Assembly (NCBI GenBank): GCA_964615375.1
Contig: CAZTOW010000001.1
Location: forward strand, 248,001-312,000
DNA length: 64,000 nucleotides
Reading direction: 5' to 3'
From: CAZKWG01 sp964615375
Lineage (GTDB): Bacteria; Myxococcota_A; UBA796; CAZKWG01
Below, piece by piece: positions 22,980 through 31,110 of this stretch; the stretch's first letter is position 1, and each line of letters opens with the position of its first letter. The translations under genes and the position numbers were made by a program. A model generated the notes under the pieces. That model saw only the letters and a program-made list of their open reading frames with translations, did not search any database and was not told the origin of the DNA.

Positions 22980-25190
22980 ATGCGCAGAACCACTCTCCTC
23001 AGCACCGTCCTCCTGCTCCTCCTCGGCACCGGCTGTCCCGAGTACGGGCTCTACGCCCGAAAGAACCCGGAGAGCGGCGTGCTCGACACGCACGAGACGC
23101 CCCTCATCGACTCCGGCGGCGCCGTGCTCCCCGAGAGCTGCACCGAGCTCCCCGTCGAGCTGGCCAGCTCCGTCTCCTACGACGAGGACTGCCTGCACGA
23201 GGTCTCCACCGGGACGCTGGACGCGACCATCGAGTGGGCGATGACCGAGTACGGCGAGTACCCGGAGTACAACCAGATCGTCATGGCGCCCGTGGTCGGC
23301 CAGCTCACCGACGACGACGGCGACGGGGAGATCACGCGCTACGACACGCCGGACATCGTCGTGGTCTGCGACGACGGCGGCGAGAACCAGGACACCCACG
23401 GCGTCCTGCGCATCATCTCGGGCGACGGGAGCACGATTCACCGCACGAACTACGAGGCCGAGACCTCCGACGGGATGTACTACGTCTTCGCCTACCGCTA
23501 CAGCGGCGCGGCCCTGGGCGACATCGACAGCGACGGCGTCCCCGACATCGTCGTGATCGGGCAGAAGGAGCTGAAGCCCCCCGAGGACACCGGTGGGGGC
23601 GGGGACAGCGAGGGCAGCGGCACGCCGGACACCGACACCGACCCGCCGGAGAGCGGGGGGGGCGGCGAGAGCGGCGGCGACGACTCCCGTCCGCGCGGCG
23701 AGACCGGCGAGAACGCCATCCGGCCCCCGCCGCCCGAGGAGGGCGACGGCGAGGGCGACGGCGAGGGCGAGGGGACGCCCAACGACAGCTGCTACGTCGC
23801 CGCCTTCACCAACGAGGGCGACGTCAAGTGGATCTCGGAGGAGCCCGAGCTCACCTGCGCCGGGCACGCGCCCGCCCTGGCCGACCTGGACAGCGACGGC
23901 GAGGTGGAGATCATCGTCGGCCCCTACATCCTGAGCGGGCTCGACGGCAGCCTGCGGGCCACGGGCGAGGGCGGGGAGGGCCGCTACGAGGCCTACAAGC
24001 AGATCGGCTACATCCCCGTGGTGGTGGATCTGGACGGCGACGGCGACCAGGAGGTCATCACCGGGACCACGGTCTACGACGCCGACGGGGCGACCGTCTG
24101 CGAGGTGGCCGAGGGCAACGACGACGGGTTCACCGCCGCGGCCGACATGGACGGGGACGGCGAGGGCGAGTTCGTGGTCGTGGGCAACGGCAGGGTCTCC
24201 ATCTACGAGGCCGACTGTACGCAGAAGCTCAGCTGGGTCCTCTCCAGCAGCGGCACGGGCGGCCCGCCCACCATCTCCGACTTCGACGCCGACGGCGAGC
24301 CGGAGATCGGCGTCGCGGGCGCCTACGCCTACGACGTCTACGAGGCCAGCGGCGCGCTGCTGTGGAGCGTGCCGGTCACCGACGCCTCCAGCCACGCCAC
24401 GGGCTCCTCCGTCCACGACTTCGAGGCCGACGGCCACCCCGAGGTGGTCTACGGCGACGAGTCCACCCTCTGGATCCTGGACGGCGCCACCGGCGAGGTC
24501 CGCCTCGCCGACGACAGCCACACCAGCCGCACGCTGCACGAGTACCCGGTCATCGCCGACGTGGACGGCGACGGCTCGGCCGAGATCGTCGTGGTCAACG
24601 GCGGCGGACACTACGGCAGCCGCGAGGGCGGCGTCTACGTCATCGGCTCGGAGAGCAGCTCCTGGTACGGCAACCGCCAGGTCTGGAACCAGCACGCCTA
24701 CAACATCGTCAACATCGAGGACGATCTCAGCGTCCCCCAGACGCCCGACCCGAACTGGCCCGACCACAACAACTTCCGCAGCGGCGACCCGAACCCGGTC
24801 TCCGGCGGCGCCGCCCCCGACGCCATCCCGCTGGCCGAGCTCTGCACGCTGGAGTGCGGGCTCGGCGAGGTCGAGCTGCGCGTGCGCGTGGGCAACCAGG
24901 GCGCCAGCGCGCTGCGCGACAGCCTCCCTGTCTCCGTCTACGCCGACTACGGCGTGGGCCGGAAGCTGCTCACCACCGGCTGGACCGGCGAGGAGGTCGA
25001 GCCGGGCCTGACTTCGGACACGCTCAGCTTCCGCTTCACCCTTGACGAGATCGGCGAGGCGGGCCTCATGGTCATCGTCGACGACGAGGCCGGCGTGGAG
25101 ATCGTCCCCGAGTGCAGCGAGACGAACAACGACGCCAGCGTGGACGAGGGCTTCTGCCTCTCGGACACCGGGACCTCACCGTCGGAGTGA
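22980..25190 (+). CDS. Lipoprotein with FG-GAP/VCBS beta-propeller and CARDB-like domain
   Basis: 736 residues from the ATG at 22980, chosen because it starts the lipoprotein signal (TTLLSTVLLLLLGTGC). The body has repeated FG-GAP/integrin-like units (GDIDSDGVPDIVVIG, ADLDSDGEVEIIVG, VVDLDGDGDQEVITG, ADVDGDGSAEIVVV) with calcium-binding DxDGDG loops, forming a beta-propeller. The acidic low-complexity insert at about residues 200-270 (GGGDSEGSGTPDTDTD, EGDGEGDGEGEG) probably loops out. The last ~110 residues resemble a CARDB domain (VELRVRVGNQGASALRD, CSETNN). Surface display and adhesion are plausible; no enzyme signature is seen. The gene diverges from the selenoperoxiredoxin gene. Confidence 0.82.
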   Translation: MRRTTLLSTVLLLLLGTGCPEYGLYARKNPESGVLDTHETPLIDSGGAVLPESCTELPVELASSVSYDEDCLHEVSTGTLDATIEWAMTEYGEYPEYNQIVMAPVVGQLTDDDGDGEITRYDTPDIVVVCDDGGENQDTHGVLRIISGDGSTIHRTNYEAETSDGMYYVFAYRYSGAALGDIDSDGVPDIVVIGQKELKPPEDTGGGGDSEGSGTPDTDTDPPESGGGGESGGDDSRPRGETGENAIRPPPPEEGDGEGDGEGEGTPNDSCYVAAFTNEGDVKWISEEPELTCAGHAPALADLDSDGEVEIIVGPYILSGLDGSLRATGEGGEGRYEAYKQIGYIPVVVDLDGDGDQEVITGTTVYDADGATVCEVAEGNDDGFTAAADMDGDGEGEFVVVGNGRVSIYEADCTQKLSWVLSSSGTGGPPTISDFDADGEPEIGVAGAYAYDVYEASGALLWSVPVTDASSHATGSSVHDFEADGHPEVVYGDESTLWILDGATGEVRLADDSHTSRTLHEYPVIADVDGDGSAEIVVVNGGGHYGSREGGVYVIGSESSSWYGNRQVWNQHAYNIVNIEDDLSVPQTPDPNWPDHNNFRSGDPNPVSGGAAPDAIPLAELCTLECGLGEVELRVRVGNQGASALRDSLPVSVYADYGVGRKLLTTGWTGEEVEPGLTSDTLSFRFTLDEIGEAGLMVIVDDEAGVEIVPECSETNNDASVDEGFCLSDTGTSPSE

Positions 25191-25193
25191 GCC

Positions 25194-25655
25194 TCAGCTC
25201 GCCTGGCCCGCGTGCTCGAGCAGCGAGCGCAGCACCGTGAGCTTGGTGATCTCGCCCACCAGCGTGTCCTCGCGCACCACGGGCAGCAGCGTGAGGTGCT
25301 TCTCCACCATCAGCGAGGCGACGTGGTCCAGGCTCGCGTCGAAGCGCACCGTGATCGGCGTCTTCGACATCACGTCGCGCACCGTGGCCCCGGTCATCTT
25401 GCGGATCTCGGAGTGGGTGCGCTCCAGGCCCAGCGGCACGATGCTGTCCAGGAAGGAGAAGTAGGAGGGCAGGCGCAGCTCCTTCTCCTGGAAGATGAGG
25501 TCCATCGCCGTGACGATGCCCACCAGCACCTGATCCTCCACCACGCAGTAGCCGTCGCGCCCGCTGTCCACGAGCATGCGCGCGAGCTCGCGGACCGGCA
25601 GGTCAGGGCTGACGAAGGGAGGATTATCGACCATCACATCCAGAACGTGCTTCAT
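25194..25655 (-). CDS. Tandem CBS-domain protein
   Basis: 153 residues from the ATG at 25655; an upstream ATG would add 12 residues. Two CBS repeats: VMVDNPPFVSPDLPVRELA with YCVVEDQVLVGIVTAMDL, and VMSKTPITVRFDASLDHVA with LLPVVREDTLVGEITKL. Stand-alone CBS pairs bind adenine nucleotides and regulate partner proteins in the cytoplasm; no partner gene is adjacent. It converges on the FG-GAP gene with three bases between stops and no terminator. Confidence 0.9.
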   Translation of the reverse strand: MKHVLDVMVDNPPFVSPDLPVRELARMLVDSGRDGYCVVEDQVLVGIVTAMDLIFQEKELRLPSYFSFLDSIVPLGLERTHSEIRKMTGATVRDVMSKTPITVRFDASLDHVASLMVEKHLTLLPVVREDTLVGEITKLTVLRSLLEHAGQAS

Positions 25656-25735
25656 GGCTCTACCCACGGGGGCGCGGAAGGGGTGGCCCACTCCATATCT
25701 CTTCTCGCGCCCATCGGCGCGCTCGTCGGACAGGA

Positions 25736-25764
25736 TTGACAGGAGCGGGCCTCTTCTCTACCTT
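25736..25764 (+). promoter_or_regulatory. Promoter of the ceramidase-like lipoprotein gene
   Basis: TTGACA, 17 bases, TACCTT (or 16 bases and CTACCT). The start would be near 25771, 17 bases before the ATG, with SD GGAGG in between. Confidence 0.6.
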
Positions 25765-25787
25765 CTGCGCTCTCCTGGAGGTCGCTG

Positions 25788-27497
25788 ATGTTCTTCACCC
25801 TCACCCTTCTCCCCAGCCTGCTGCTCTCCTGCCACAAGGACAAGGAGCCCTCGGGCGACGACAGCGCCGAGACCGGCGAGGAGGCCTGGCGCCCCGACGT
25901 GGTCTGCCCGGGCGACGCGGGCTGCGAGAGCGCCGAGGGCGCCCTGGAGGCGGGGGCCGCCGCGCTCACCATCACGCCCACCTGCTGGGAGACCTGGGAG
26001 GACCTCAACGACAACGGCGAGTACGACTTCTCCAGCGAGTCCTACTTCGACTGCGGGTGCGACCACCTCTGCGAGGGCGACGAGGGCTACACCGCCCCCG
26101 ACGAGGGCGAGGGCGACGGCGAGTTCCAGGCCGTCTGGATGGCGGGCTTCCAGAACGCCCGGCCGATGAACGGCGTCCACGACGATCTCTGGGCGCGCGC
26201 CATCGCCTTCCGGCAGGGGGAGACCACCATCGCCGTGGTCTCGCTGGATCTGGTCGGCTTCTTCAACGACCAGGTGGACCAGATCCGCGCGGCCATCGAG
26301 GCCGCCGGGCTCGACGTGGACCACGTCCTCATCAGCAGCACCCACGTCCACGAGGGCCCTGACACCATGGGCATGTGGGGCAAGACGGCCTTTTCCAGCG
26401 GGATCGACCCCGAGTACCTGGCCTACGTCCACAGCCAGACCCTGGAGGCGGTGCGGGAGGCGCTCGCCGATCTGCGGCCCGCCACGATGCGGATCGGGAA
26501 GAGCGACGCCAACCTCACCCACCCGGTCAAGGGCAGCCGCAACGTCGTGCGCGACAGCCGCGACCCCGTGATCGTGGACGAGGACATCTACGCCGCCCGC
26601 CTCGTGGACGCCGACGGCGAGCCCATCGCGACCCTGGTGAGCTGGGGCAACCACCCCGAGGCCCTCTCGGATGAGAACAACGACATCACCAGCGACTTCG
26701 TCCACTACGTGCGCGCCTCCGTCGAGGACGGCATCGACTACGAGAGCTACGACGTGGACGGGCACGGCGGCGTCTGCATCTACCTGCAGGCCTCCGTGGG
26801 CGGGCTGATGACCCCGCTGGGCATCGAGGTCACCGATGGGGACGGCAACAGCTACAGCGAGTCCAACTGGGACAAGGCCCAGGCCCTCGGGCGCGTCATC
26901 GGCGAGCAGGCCCTCCTGGCGGTGGAGCAGGGCGAGGACGTGAGCGATCCCTCCATCGCCGTGCGCATGATGAAGTTCAAGCTGCCCATCGACAACTACG
27001 GCTTCCAGGCGCTGGCGCTGGCGGGCGTCTTCGACCGCGAGACCTATGACTGGGACGAGACCCAGGACATCGACGAGGACAACAAGCCCTGGTTGATGAC
27101 CGAGGTGGACCTGCTGACCGTGGGCCCCATCCAGATCCTCTCCGTCCCCGGCGAGCTCTTCCCCGAGCTCGCCATCGGCGGCTACGACGGCACCCGCATG
27201 GGCACCGACCAGGACGAGTTCATCGCCTCGGACAACCCGAACCCGCCCGACCTCAGCGTGGCGCCCGCGGGGCCCTACTTCAAGGACCTCATGACGGGCC
27301 AGCAGAACTGGATCCTCGGGCTGGGCAACGACGAGATCGGCTACATCGTCCCGAGCTACGACTACAAGCTGGACGAGGAGTCCCCCTACCTCTCGGAGCC
27401 CGAGGGCGACCACTACGAGGAGACGAACTCGCTGGGGCCGGAGACCTCCGATCGCGTCGTCGAGGCCGTCGGCACCCTGCTGAGCTGGGAGCCCTGA
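25788..27497 (+). CDS. Lipoprotein of the neutral/alkaline ceramidase-like superfamily
   Basis: 569 residues. Lipoprotein signal FFTLTLLPSLLLSC, then a short acidic TGEEA linker and a 30-residue Cys/Glu-rich insert (ESYFDCGCDHLCEGDEG). The core resembles the N-terminal catalytic domain of neutral ceramidase (PF04734): VVSLDLVGFF, VLISSTHVHEGPDTMGMW with the zinc-ligand-like His residues, and TLVSWGNHPEAL. Later LLTVGPIQILSVPGELFPEL and WILGLGNDEIGYIVP also match that superfamily, including many bacterial proteins of unproven activity. A surface amidase or lipase acting on lipids is likely; ceramide as substrate is inference. SD GGAGG precedes the ATG. Confidence 0.78.
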   Translation: MFFTLTLLPSLLLSCHKDKEPSGDDSAETGEEAWRPDVVCPGDAGCESAEGALEAGAAALTITPTCWETWEDLNDNGEYDFSSESYFDCGCDHLCEGDEGYTAPDEGEGDGEFQAVWMAGFQNARPMNGVHDDLWARAIAFRQGETTIAVVSLDLVGFFNDQVDQIRAAIEAAGLDVDHVLISSTHVHEGPDTMGMWGKTAFSSGIDPEYLAYVHSQTLEAVREALADLRPATMRIGKSDANLTHPVKGSRNVVRDSRDPVIVDEDIYAARLVDADGEPIATLVSWGNHPEALSDENNDITSDFVHYVRASVEDGIDYESYDVDGHGGVCIYLQASVGGLMTPLGIEVTDGDGNSYSESNWDKAQALGRVIGEQALLAVEQGEDVSDPSIAVRMMKFKLPIDNYGFQALALAGVFDRETYDWDETQDIDEDNKPWLMTEVDLLTVGPIQILSVPGELFPELAIGGYDGTRMGTDQDEFIASDNPNPPDLSVAPAGPYFKDLMTGQQNWILGLGNDEIGYIVPSYDYKLDEESPYLSEPEGDHYEETNSLGPETSDRVVEAVGTLLSWEP

Positions 27498-27532
27498 TCC
27501 GTCGAGCCTGCGGGACCTGGGCCTCGCGGAGG

Positions 27533-27560
27533 CTGACGATCGGTCGCGCGTGTTTATCTT
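27533..27560 (+). promoter_or_regulatory. Candidate promoter of dnaJ
   Basis: CTGACG, 16 bases, TATCTT, ending 20 bases before the dnaJ ATG. No CIRCE element or sigma-32-like motif was recognised. Confidence 0.4.
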
Positions 27561-27579
27561 CCCCGGCGAGGGAAATTTC

Positions 27580-28740
27580 ATGCGCGATCTCTACGAGGTC
27601 CTGGGCGTCGGTAAAGACGCGGATCAGGCCACCATCCGCAAGGCGTTCAAGAAGCTGGCGCGCGAGTTCCACCCCGACCTGAACAAGGATCCGAAGGCGG
27701 CCGATCGCTTCAAGGAGGTCAACGCCGCCTACGAGGTGCTGGGGGACGAGGGGAAGCGCGCGCTCTACGACGAATTCGGCGAGACCTCGCTGAGGCCCGG
27801 CTTCGACGCGGAGCAGGCCCGGCAGTTCAAGTCCCGCTATGGGGGCTTCCCCGGCCGGGGAGGGCCGGGCGGCGGCTTCGGCGGGGGCGTGGACATCGAG
27901 GAGGTGCTGGGCTCCTTCTTCGGGGGAGGCCGCCGCGCCGAGGGCCCCGGGGGCTTCGGCGGCTTCGGCGGCTTCGGGGGAGGGGGGGGCGCCGCCCCGC
28001 CGCGGGCCAGCGCCGGGGCCGACATCGAGAGCACCATCCGGATCGGCCTGCTCGACGCCATCCGCGGCAGCTCGGAGACCTTCACCTTCCGGCGCCCAGG
28101 GCGCTGCGCCACCTGCAGCGGCGAGGGCGGCACGGGCCGGCAGACCTGCCTCACCTGCGGGGGCATGGGCCGGGTCCGCCTGAGCCAGGGCGGGTTCTCT
28201 GGCTTCAACATGCCCTGCGACGCCTGCGGAGGTTCAGGCTCCACGTTCACGCAGGAGTGCTCGCGCTGCGCGGGGACCGGCCGGGCCATGGCCATCGAGA
28301 ACCTGAAGGTGCACATCCCGCCGGGCGTGAGCGATGGTCAGGTCATCCGCCTGCGCGGCAAGGGCGGGGAGGGACAGCGGGGCGGGCCGGCGGGCGATCT
28401 GCTGCTGACGGTGGAGATCGCGCCCCACCCGCTGCTGAAGCGTGAGGGCTCGGACCTCATCCTGGAGGTGCCGCTGACCATCTCCGAGGCCATGGCCGGC
28501 GGGCGCGTGGAGGTCCCCACCCCTGACGGCCCCGTGCGCGTCAACGTGCCGGCCGGCGCCACCAGCGGGCAGCGCCTCCGCCTGCGGAGCAAGGGCGTCC
28601 CCACCCCCGGCGGTCGCGGCGACCTCTACCTCGTGCTGCGCCCCACGCCGCCCACCCGCGCCGACGCCGACGCGCTCAAGCTCGCCGCCGCCCTCGACCC
28701 GCTCTACGAGGGCGACGTTCGCGCGAATCTCAAGCTCTGA
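27580..28740 (+). CDS. dnaJ: DnaJ/Hsp40 co-chaperone
   Basis: 386 residues. The J-domain (residues 1-70) has the HPD motif in LAREFHPDLN; a Gly/Phe-rich region follows (GGFGGFGGFGG). The zinc-binding domain has four CxxCxGxG units (CATCSGEG, CLTCGGMG, CDACGGSG, CSRCAGTG), and the substrate-binding C-terminal domains include RGDLYLVLRP. It is a complete type-A DnaJ that stimulates DnaK ATPase. Start at 27580 after GAGGG; an upstream in-frame start would add a ten-residue non-homologous tail. No dnaK or grpE is adjacent. Confidence 0.94.
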   Translation: MRDLYEVLGVGKDADQATIRKAFKKLAREFHPDLNKDPKAADRFKEVNAAYEVLGDEGKRALYDEFGETSLRPGFDAEQARQFKSRYGGFPGRGGPGGGFGGGVDIEEVLGSFFGGGRRAEGPGGFGGFGGFGGGGGAAPPRASAGADIESTIRIGLLDAIRGSSETFTFRRPGRCATCSGEGGTGRQTCLTCGGMGRVRLSQGGFSGFNMPCDACGGSGSTFTQECSRCAGTGRAMAIENLKVHIPPGVSDGQVIRLRGKGGEGQRGGPAGDLLLTVEIAPHPLLKREGSDLILEVPLTISEAMAGGRVEVPTPDGPVRVNVPAGATSGQRLRLRSKGVPTPGGRGDLYLVLRPTPPTRADADALKLAAALDPLYEGDVRANLKL

Positions 28741-28752
28741 GCACGAGAACCC

Positions 28753-28782
28753 TTGACGAGCCCTCCTCGCGGGCGCTACATG
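28753..28782 (+). promoter_or_regulatory. Promoter of the regulatory-like-domain lipoprotein
   Basis: TTGACG, 17 bases, CTACAT (or 18 bases and TACATG), followed by SD AGGAGG and the ATG at 28805. The arrangement matches the promoter at 7040-7068. Confidence 0.55.
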
Positions 28783-28804
28783 CCCCGCTGAGGAGGGTGA
28801 CGTC

Positions 28805-29740
28805 ATGGGTGCTTCGCTGTGGGTTCTGCTGATCGCGCTGATCGCGTGCAAGGACAAGGAGAAGGAGGAGACCGGCGGTCCCTCCGAGACGGGTGAGACC
28901 GGCGAGACGGGTGAGACCGGGGCGACGGAGCCCACGCAGGAGGAGCTCTACGCCCAGTGGGTCAACGAGACCGAGACCTATGTGGGTGACCTCAGCTGCT
29001 GGGACGGCTCGAGCTGGGTGAGCGAGACCGTGGACCCCGAGTGCCAGACCGAGCGCACCGGCGGCGTCGCCACGGTGGAGGAGTTCGCCTCGGGTGACGC
29101 CACCGCCAACGCCACGGTGAGCTTCTTCCACGCGGACACCGTGGCGGGGAGCGCGGACGCGACGGCGACCACGGACGAGAACGGGCAGTTCGAGCCCACC
29201 GTGCCGCTGTGCCAGGCCCTGACCTACCAGGTGAGCGACGGCTTCACCGAGTACCACGACACCTACGAGTACCACGTCTTCTGGGACGCGGGAGACGAGG
29301 AGCTGAGCCTGATCAGCGTGTCCAACGACACCTGGCTCACCCTGCCCTCGGTCTTCGGCGTGGTCATCGACGAGACGCTGGGCGTGCTGGCGGGCACGGT
29401 GCGCGACTGCAACGGCGACATCATCGAGAACGCCCAGGTGCTGCTGCGCGACGCGGACGGGGACATCCCCAGCGAGATGTCCATCGGCTACACCTTCAAC
29501 GGCATCCCCAGCCGCTCGGCGATCTCGACCACCGCCGACGGCGTGTGGATCGCCATGAACGTGCCGCCCGGGGACTACACGGTGGAGTTCTACGTGGCCG
29601 ACGGCGCGGGCGGGAACATGCTCGCCGGTCAGGCCCCGGCCCAGAGCTTCGCCAGCAGCGTGAGCATCGTGGTGCTCTACGGCGGGCGCGAGGACGGGCT
29701 GGACGTGCCGAGCGCCTGCCTGGACTGCTCGGCGGAGTAG
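28805..29740 (+). CDS. Lipoprotein with carboxypeptidase-regulatory-like domain
   Basis: 311 residues. Signal MGASLWVLLIALIAC with Cys15, then a basic/acidic KDKEKEE stretch and an SETGETGETGETG linker. The body has a beta-sandwich of the carboxypeptidase-regulatory type (DATANATVSFFHAD, TTDENGQFEPTVPLC; a second copy around GVLAGTVRDCNGDIIENA, ISTTADGVWIAMNVPPGDY). It ends with a paired-Cys CLDCSAE. No catalytic residues are seen; a surface or periplasmic structural role is likely. Monocistronic by promoter position. Confidence 0.75.
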   Translation: MGASLWVLLIALIACKDKEKEETGGPSETGETGETGETGATEPTQEELYAQWVNETETYVGDLSCWDGSSWVSETVDPECQTERTGGVATVEEFASGDATANATVSFFHADTVAGSADATATTDENGQFEPTVPLCQALTYQVSDGFTEYHDTYEYHVFWDAGDEELSLISVSNDTWLTLPSVFGVVIDETLGVLAGTVRDCNGDIIENAQVLLRDADGDIPSEMSIGYTFNGIPSRSAISTTADGVWIAMNVPPGDYTVEFYVADGAGGNMLAGQAPAQSFASSVSIVVLYGGREDGLDVPSACLDCSAE

Positions 29741-29756
29741 GGAGGGCGGACGCCGC

Positions 29757-29785
29757 TTGCCGAGCGGGCGGGCGGTGTCTATGAA
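29757..29785 (+). promoter_or_regulatory. Candidate promoter of dprA
   Basis: TTGCCG, 17 bases, TATGAA, with a predicted start about 35 bases before the dprA ATG. Confidence 0.5.
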
Positions 29786-29828
29786 GAGAGGACTCACCAC
29801 CCTCACCGGGCGCTGAAACAGGCGCTCG

Positions 29829-30839
29829 ATGAACGTCCTCCCTGGATTCTGGCACGCGGCGGCTCGCCTGAGCGGTCGCGTGGACTGGTCGTCTCTGCTC
29901 GACCGACACCCGCCTGGCGCGCTCCCCACGCTCTCCGTGGAGCGGCTGATGGACGCGGGGCTCTCCCCGCAGCGGGCGATGGCGCTGGCGGGCGCTCCAC
30001 CCCTGATGGAGCCGGGGCCCCACCTGACCCTGGCCGATCCGGGCTGGCCAGCGGCGCTGCGCGGGCTCCCGCACGCCCCCGCGGTGCTCTTCTATCGGGG
30101 GCAGCTCGGGCTGCTGGACACCCCCGCGCTGGCGGTGGTGGGGACGCGCCGCTGCACCGACAGCGGGCGGAGGCTGGCGCGGACCCTGGCGCGGGCGGCG
30201 GTGGACGCGGGCGCGGTGGTGGTCAGCGGGCTGGCCTACGGCGTGGACGCGGAGGCGCACGGGGCGGTGCCGGAGCGCACGGTGGCGGTGCTGGGCCAGA
30301 GCCTGGACCTGCCGCTGGAGGGGGCGCAGCGGCGGCTGGCGGAGCGGATCCTGGCGGCAGGCGGGCTGCTGCTCAGCGAGTTCCCCCCAGGCACGCCCCC
30401 GGCGCGCTGGACCTTCCCGCAGCGCAACCGCGTCATCGCCGGGCTGGCCCGCGTCACGCTGGTCGTGGAGGCGGCGCGGCGCTCGGGCGCGCTCATCACC
30501 GCGCGCTTCGCCGCCGAGTACGGGCGGGAGGTCATGGCGGTGCCCGGCAGCCCGCTGATGGAGGCCAGCCTGGGCTGCCTGGACCTGCTGGTGGACGGGG
30601 CGCGGCTCTGCCGGGGGGCGGAGGACGTGCTGGCGGCGATGGGGCTGCGCGCGCCCGCGGCGGCGGCGGAGGGGGACCCGCTGCTCCGGCTGCTCACGCG
30701 CCCGCGGGATCTCGACGATCTGGTGGAGAAGAGCGGCGAAGACCCGGTGAGCCTGATGCGCCGGCTGCTGGCGCTCGAGTTGACAGGGGTGATCCAGAGG
30801 TTACCGGGCGACCGATACTCGCTCAGGACCGGAACATGA
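29829..30839 (+). CDS. dprA: DNA-processing protein DprA
   Basis: 336 residues. An N-terminal SAM-like region leads to the Rossmann-like DprA core: ALAVVGTRRCTDSGRR, VVVSGLAYGVDAEAH, LLSEFPPGTPPARWTFPQRNR and EAARRSGALITARFA. A C-terminal winged-helix domain (LLRLLTRPRDLDDLVEKSG) completes the family architecture. DprA loads RecA on incoming single-stranded DNA during transformation. Its stop overlaps the start of the Smg-like gene (ATGA). With comM and recA in the same window, it implies natural-transformation capacity, though no uptake machinery is seen here. Confidence 0.95.
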   Translation: MNVLPGFWHAAARLSGRVDWSSLLDRHPPGALPTLSVERLMDAGLSPQRAMALAGAPPLMEPGPHLTLADPGWPAALRGLPHAPAVLFYRGQLGLLDTPALAVVGTRRCTDSGRRLARTLARAAVDAGAVVVSGLAYGVDAEAHGAVPERTVAVLGQSLDLPLEGAQRRLAERILAAGGLLLSEFPPGTPPARWTFPQRNRVIAGLARVTLVVEAARRSGALITARFAAEYGREVMAVPGSPLMEASLGCLDLLVDGARLCRGAEDVLAAMGLRAPAAAAEGDPLLRLLTRPRDLDDLVEKSGEDPVSLMRRLLALELTGVIQRLPGDRYSLRTGT

Positions 30840-31105
30840 CCCACCATCGCCCGATCTCGCGCGTGCTCAGCCTGGACCAGGAGGCGGGCGCCTTCCTGGA
30901 TCTCCTGGTCGATCTCGGGCACCTGGACGAGAAGCTGCTGGCCCTGATGAACGATCGGCTGCTGGACCTGGAGAGCCTGGACGGGCTCGTCCACGCCGCC
31001 GACGTGCGGCGGGTGGCGGCGGCCCTCATCGACGAGCACAAGGCGGACGCCGACCCCGAGTACCAGCGCACGCTGGACCTGGAGTGGAACTACCTGTTCG
31101 GCTAG
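30836..31105 (+). CDS. Short Smg/DUF494-like protein
   Basis: 89 residues. LSLDQEAGAFLDLLVDLGHL followed by LLALMNDRLLDLESLDGL resembles the C-terminal half of Smg (DUF494), in which LxxxxxGFLxxLxxLGxL precedes an IDRLxALD segment. Smg genes commonly lie between dprA and topA, exactly as here. The protein is about half the usual Smg length, so the N-terminal part is missing or replaced. It is translationally coupled to dprA. Function of the family is unknown. Confidence 0.6.
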   Translation: MTHHRPISRVLSLDQEAGAFLDLLVDLGHLDEKLLALMNDRLLDLESLDGLVHAADVRRVAAALIDEHKADADPEYQRTLDLEWNYLFG

Positions 31106-31110
31106 ATGAT

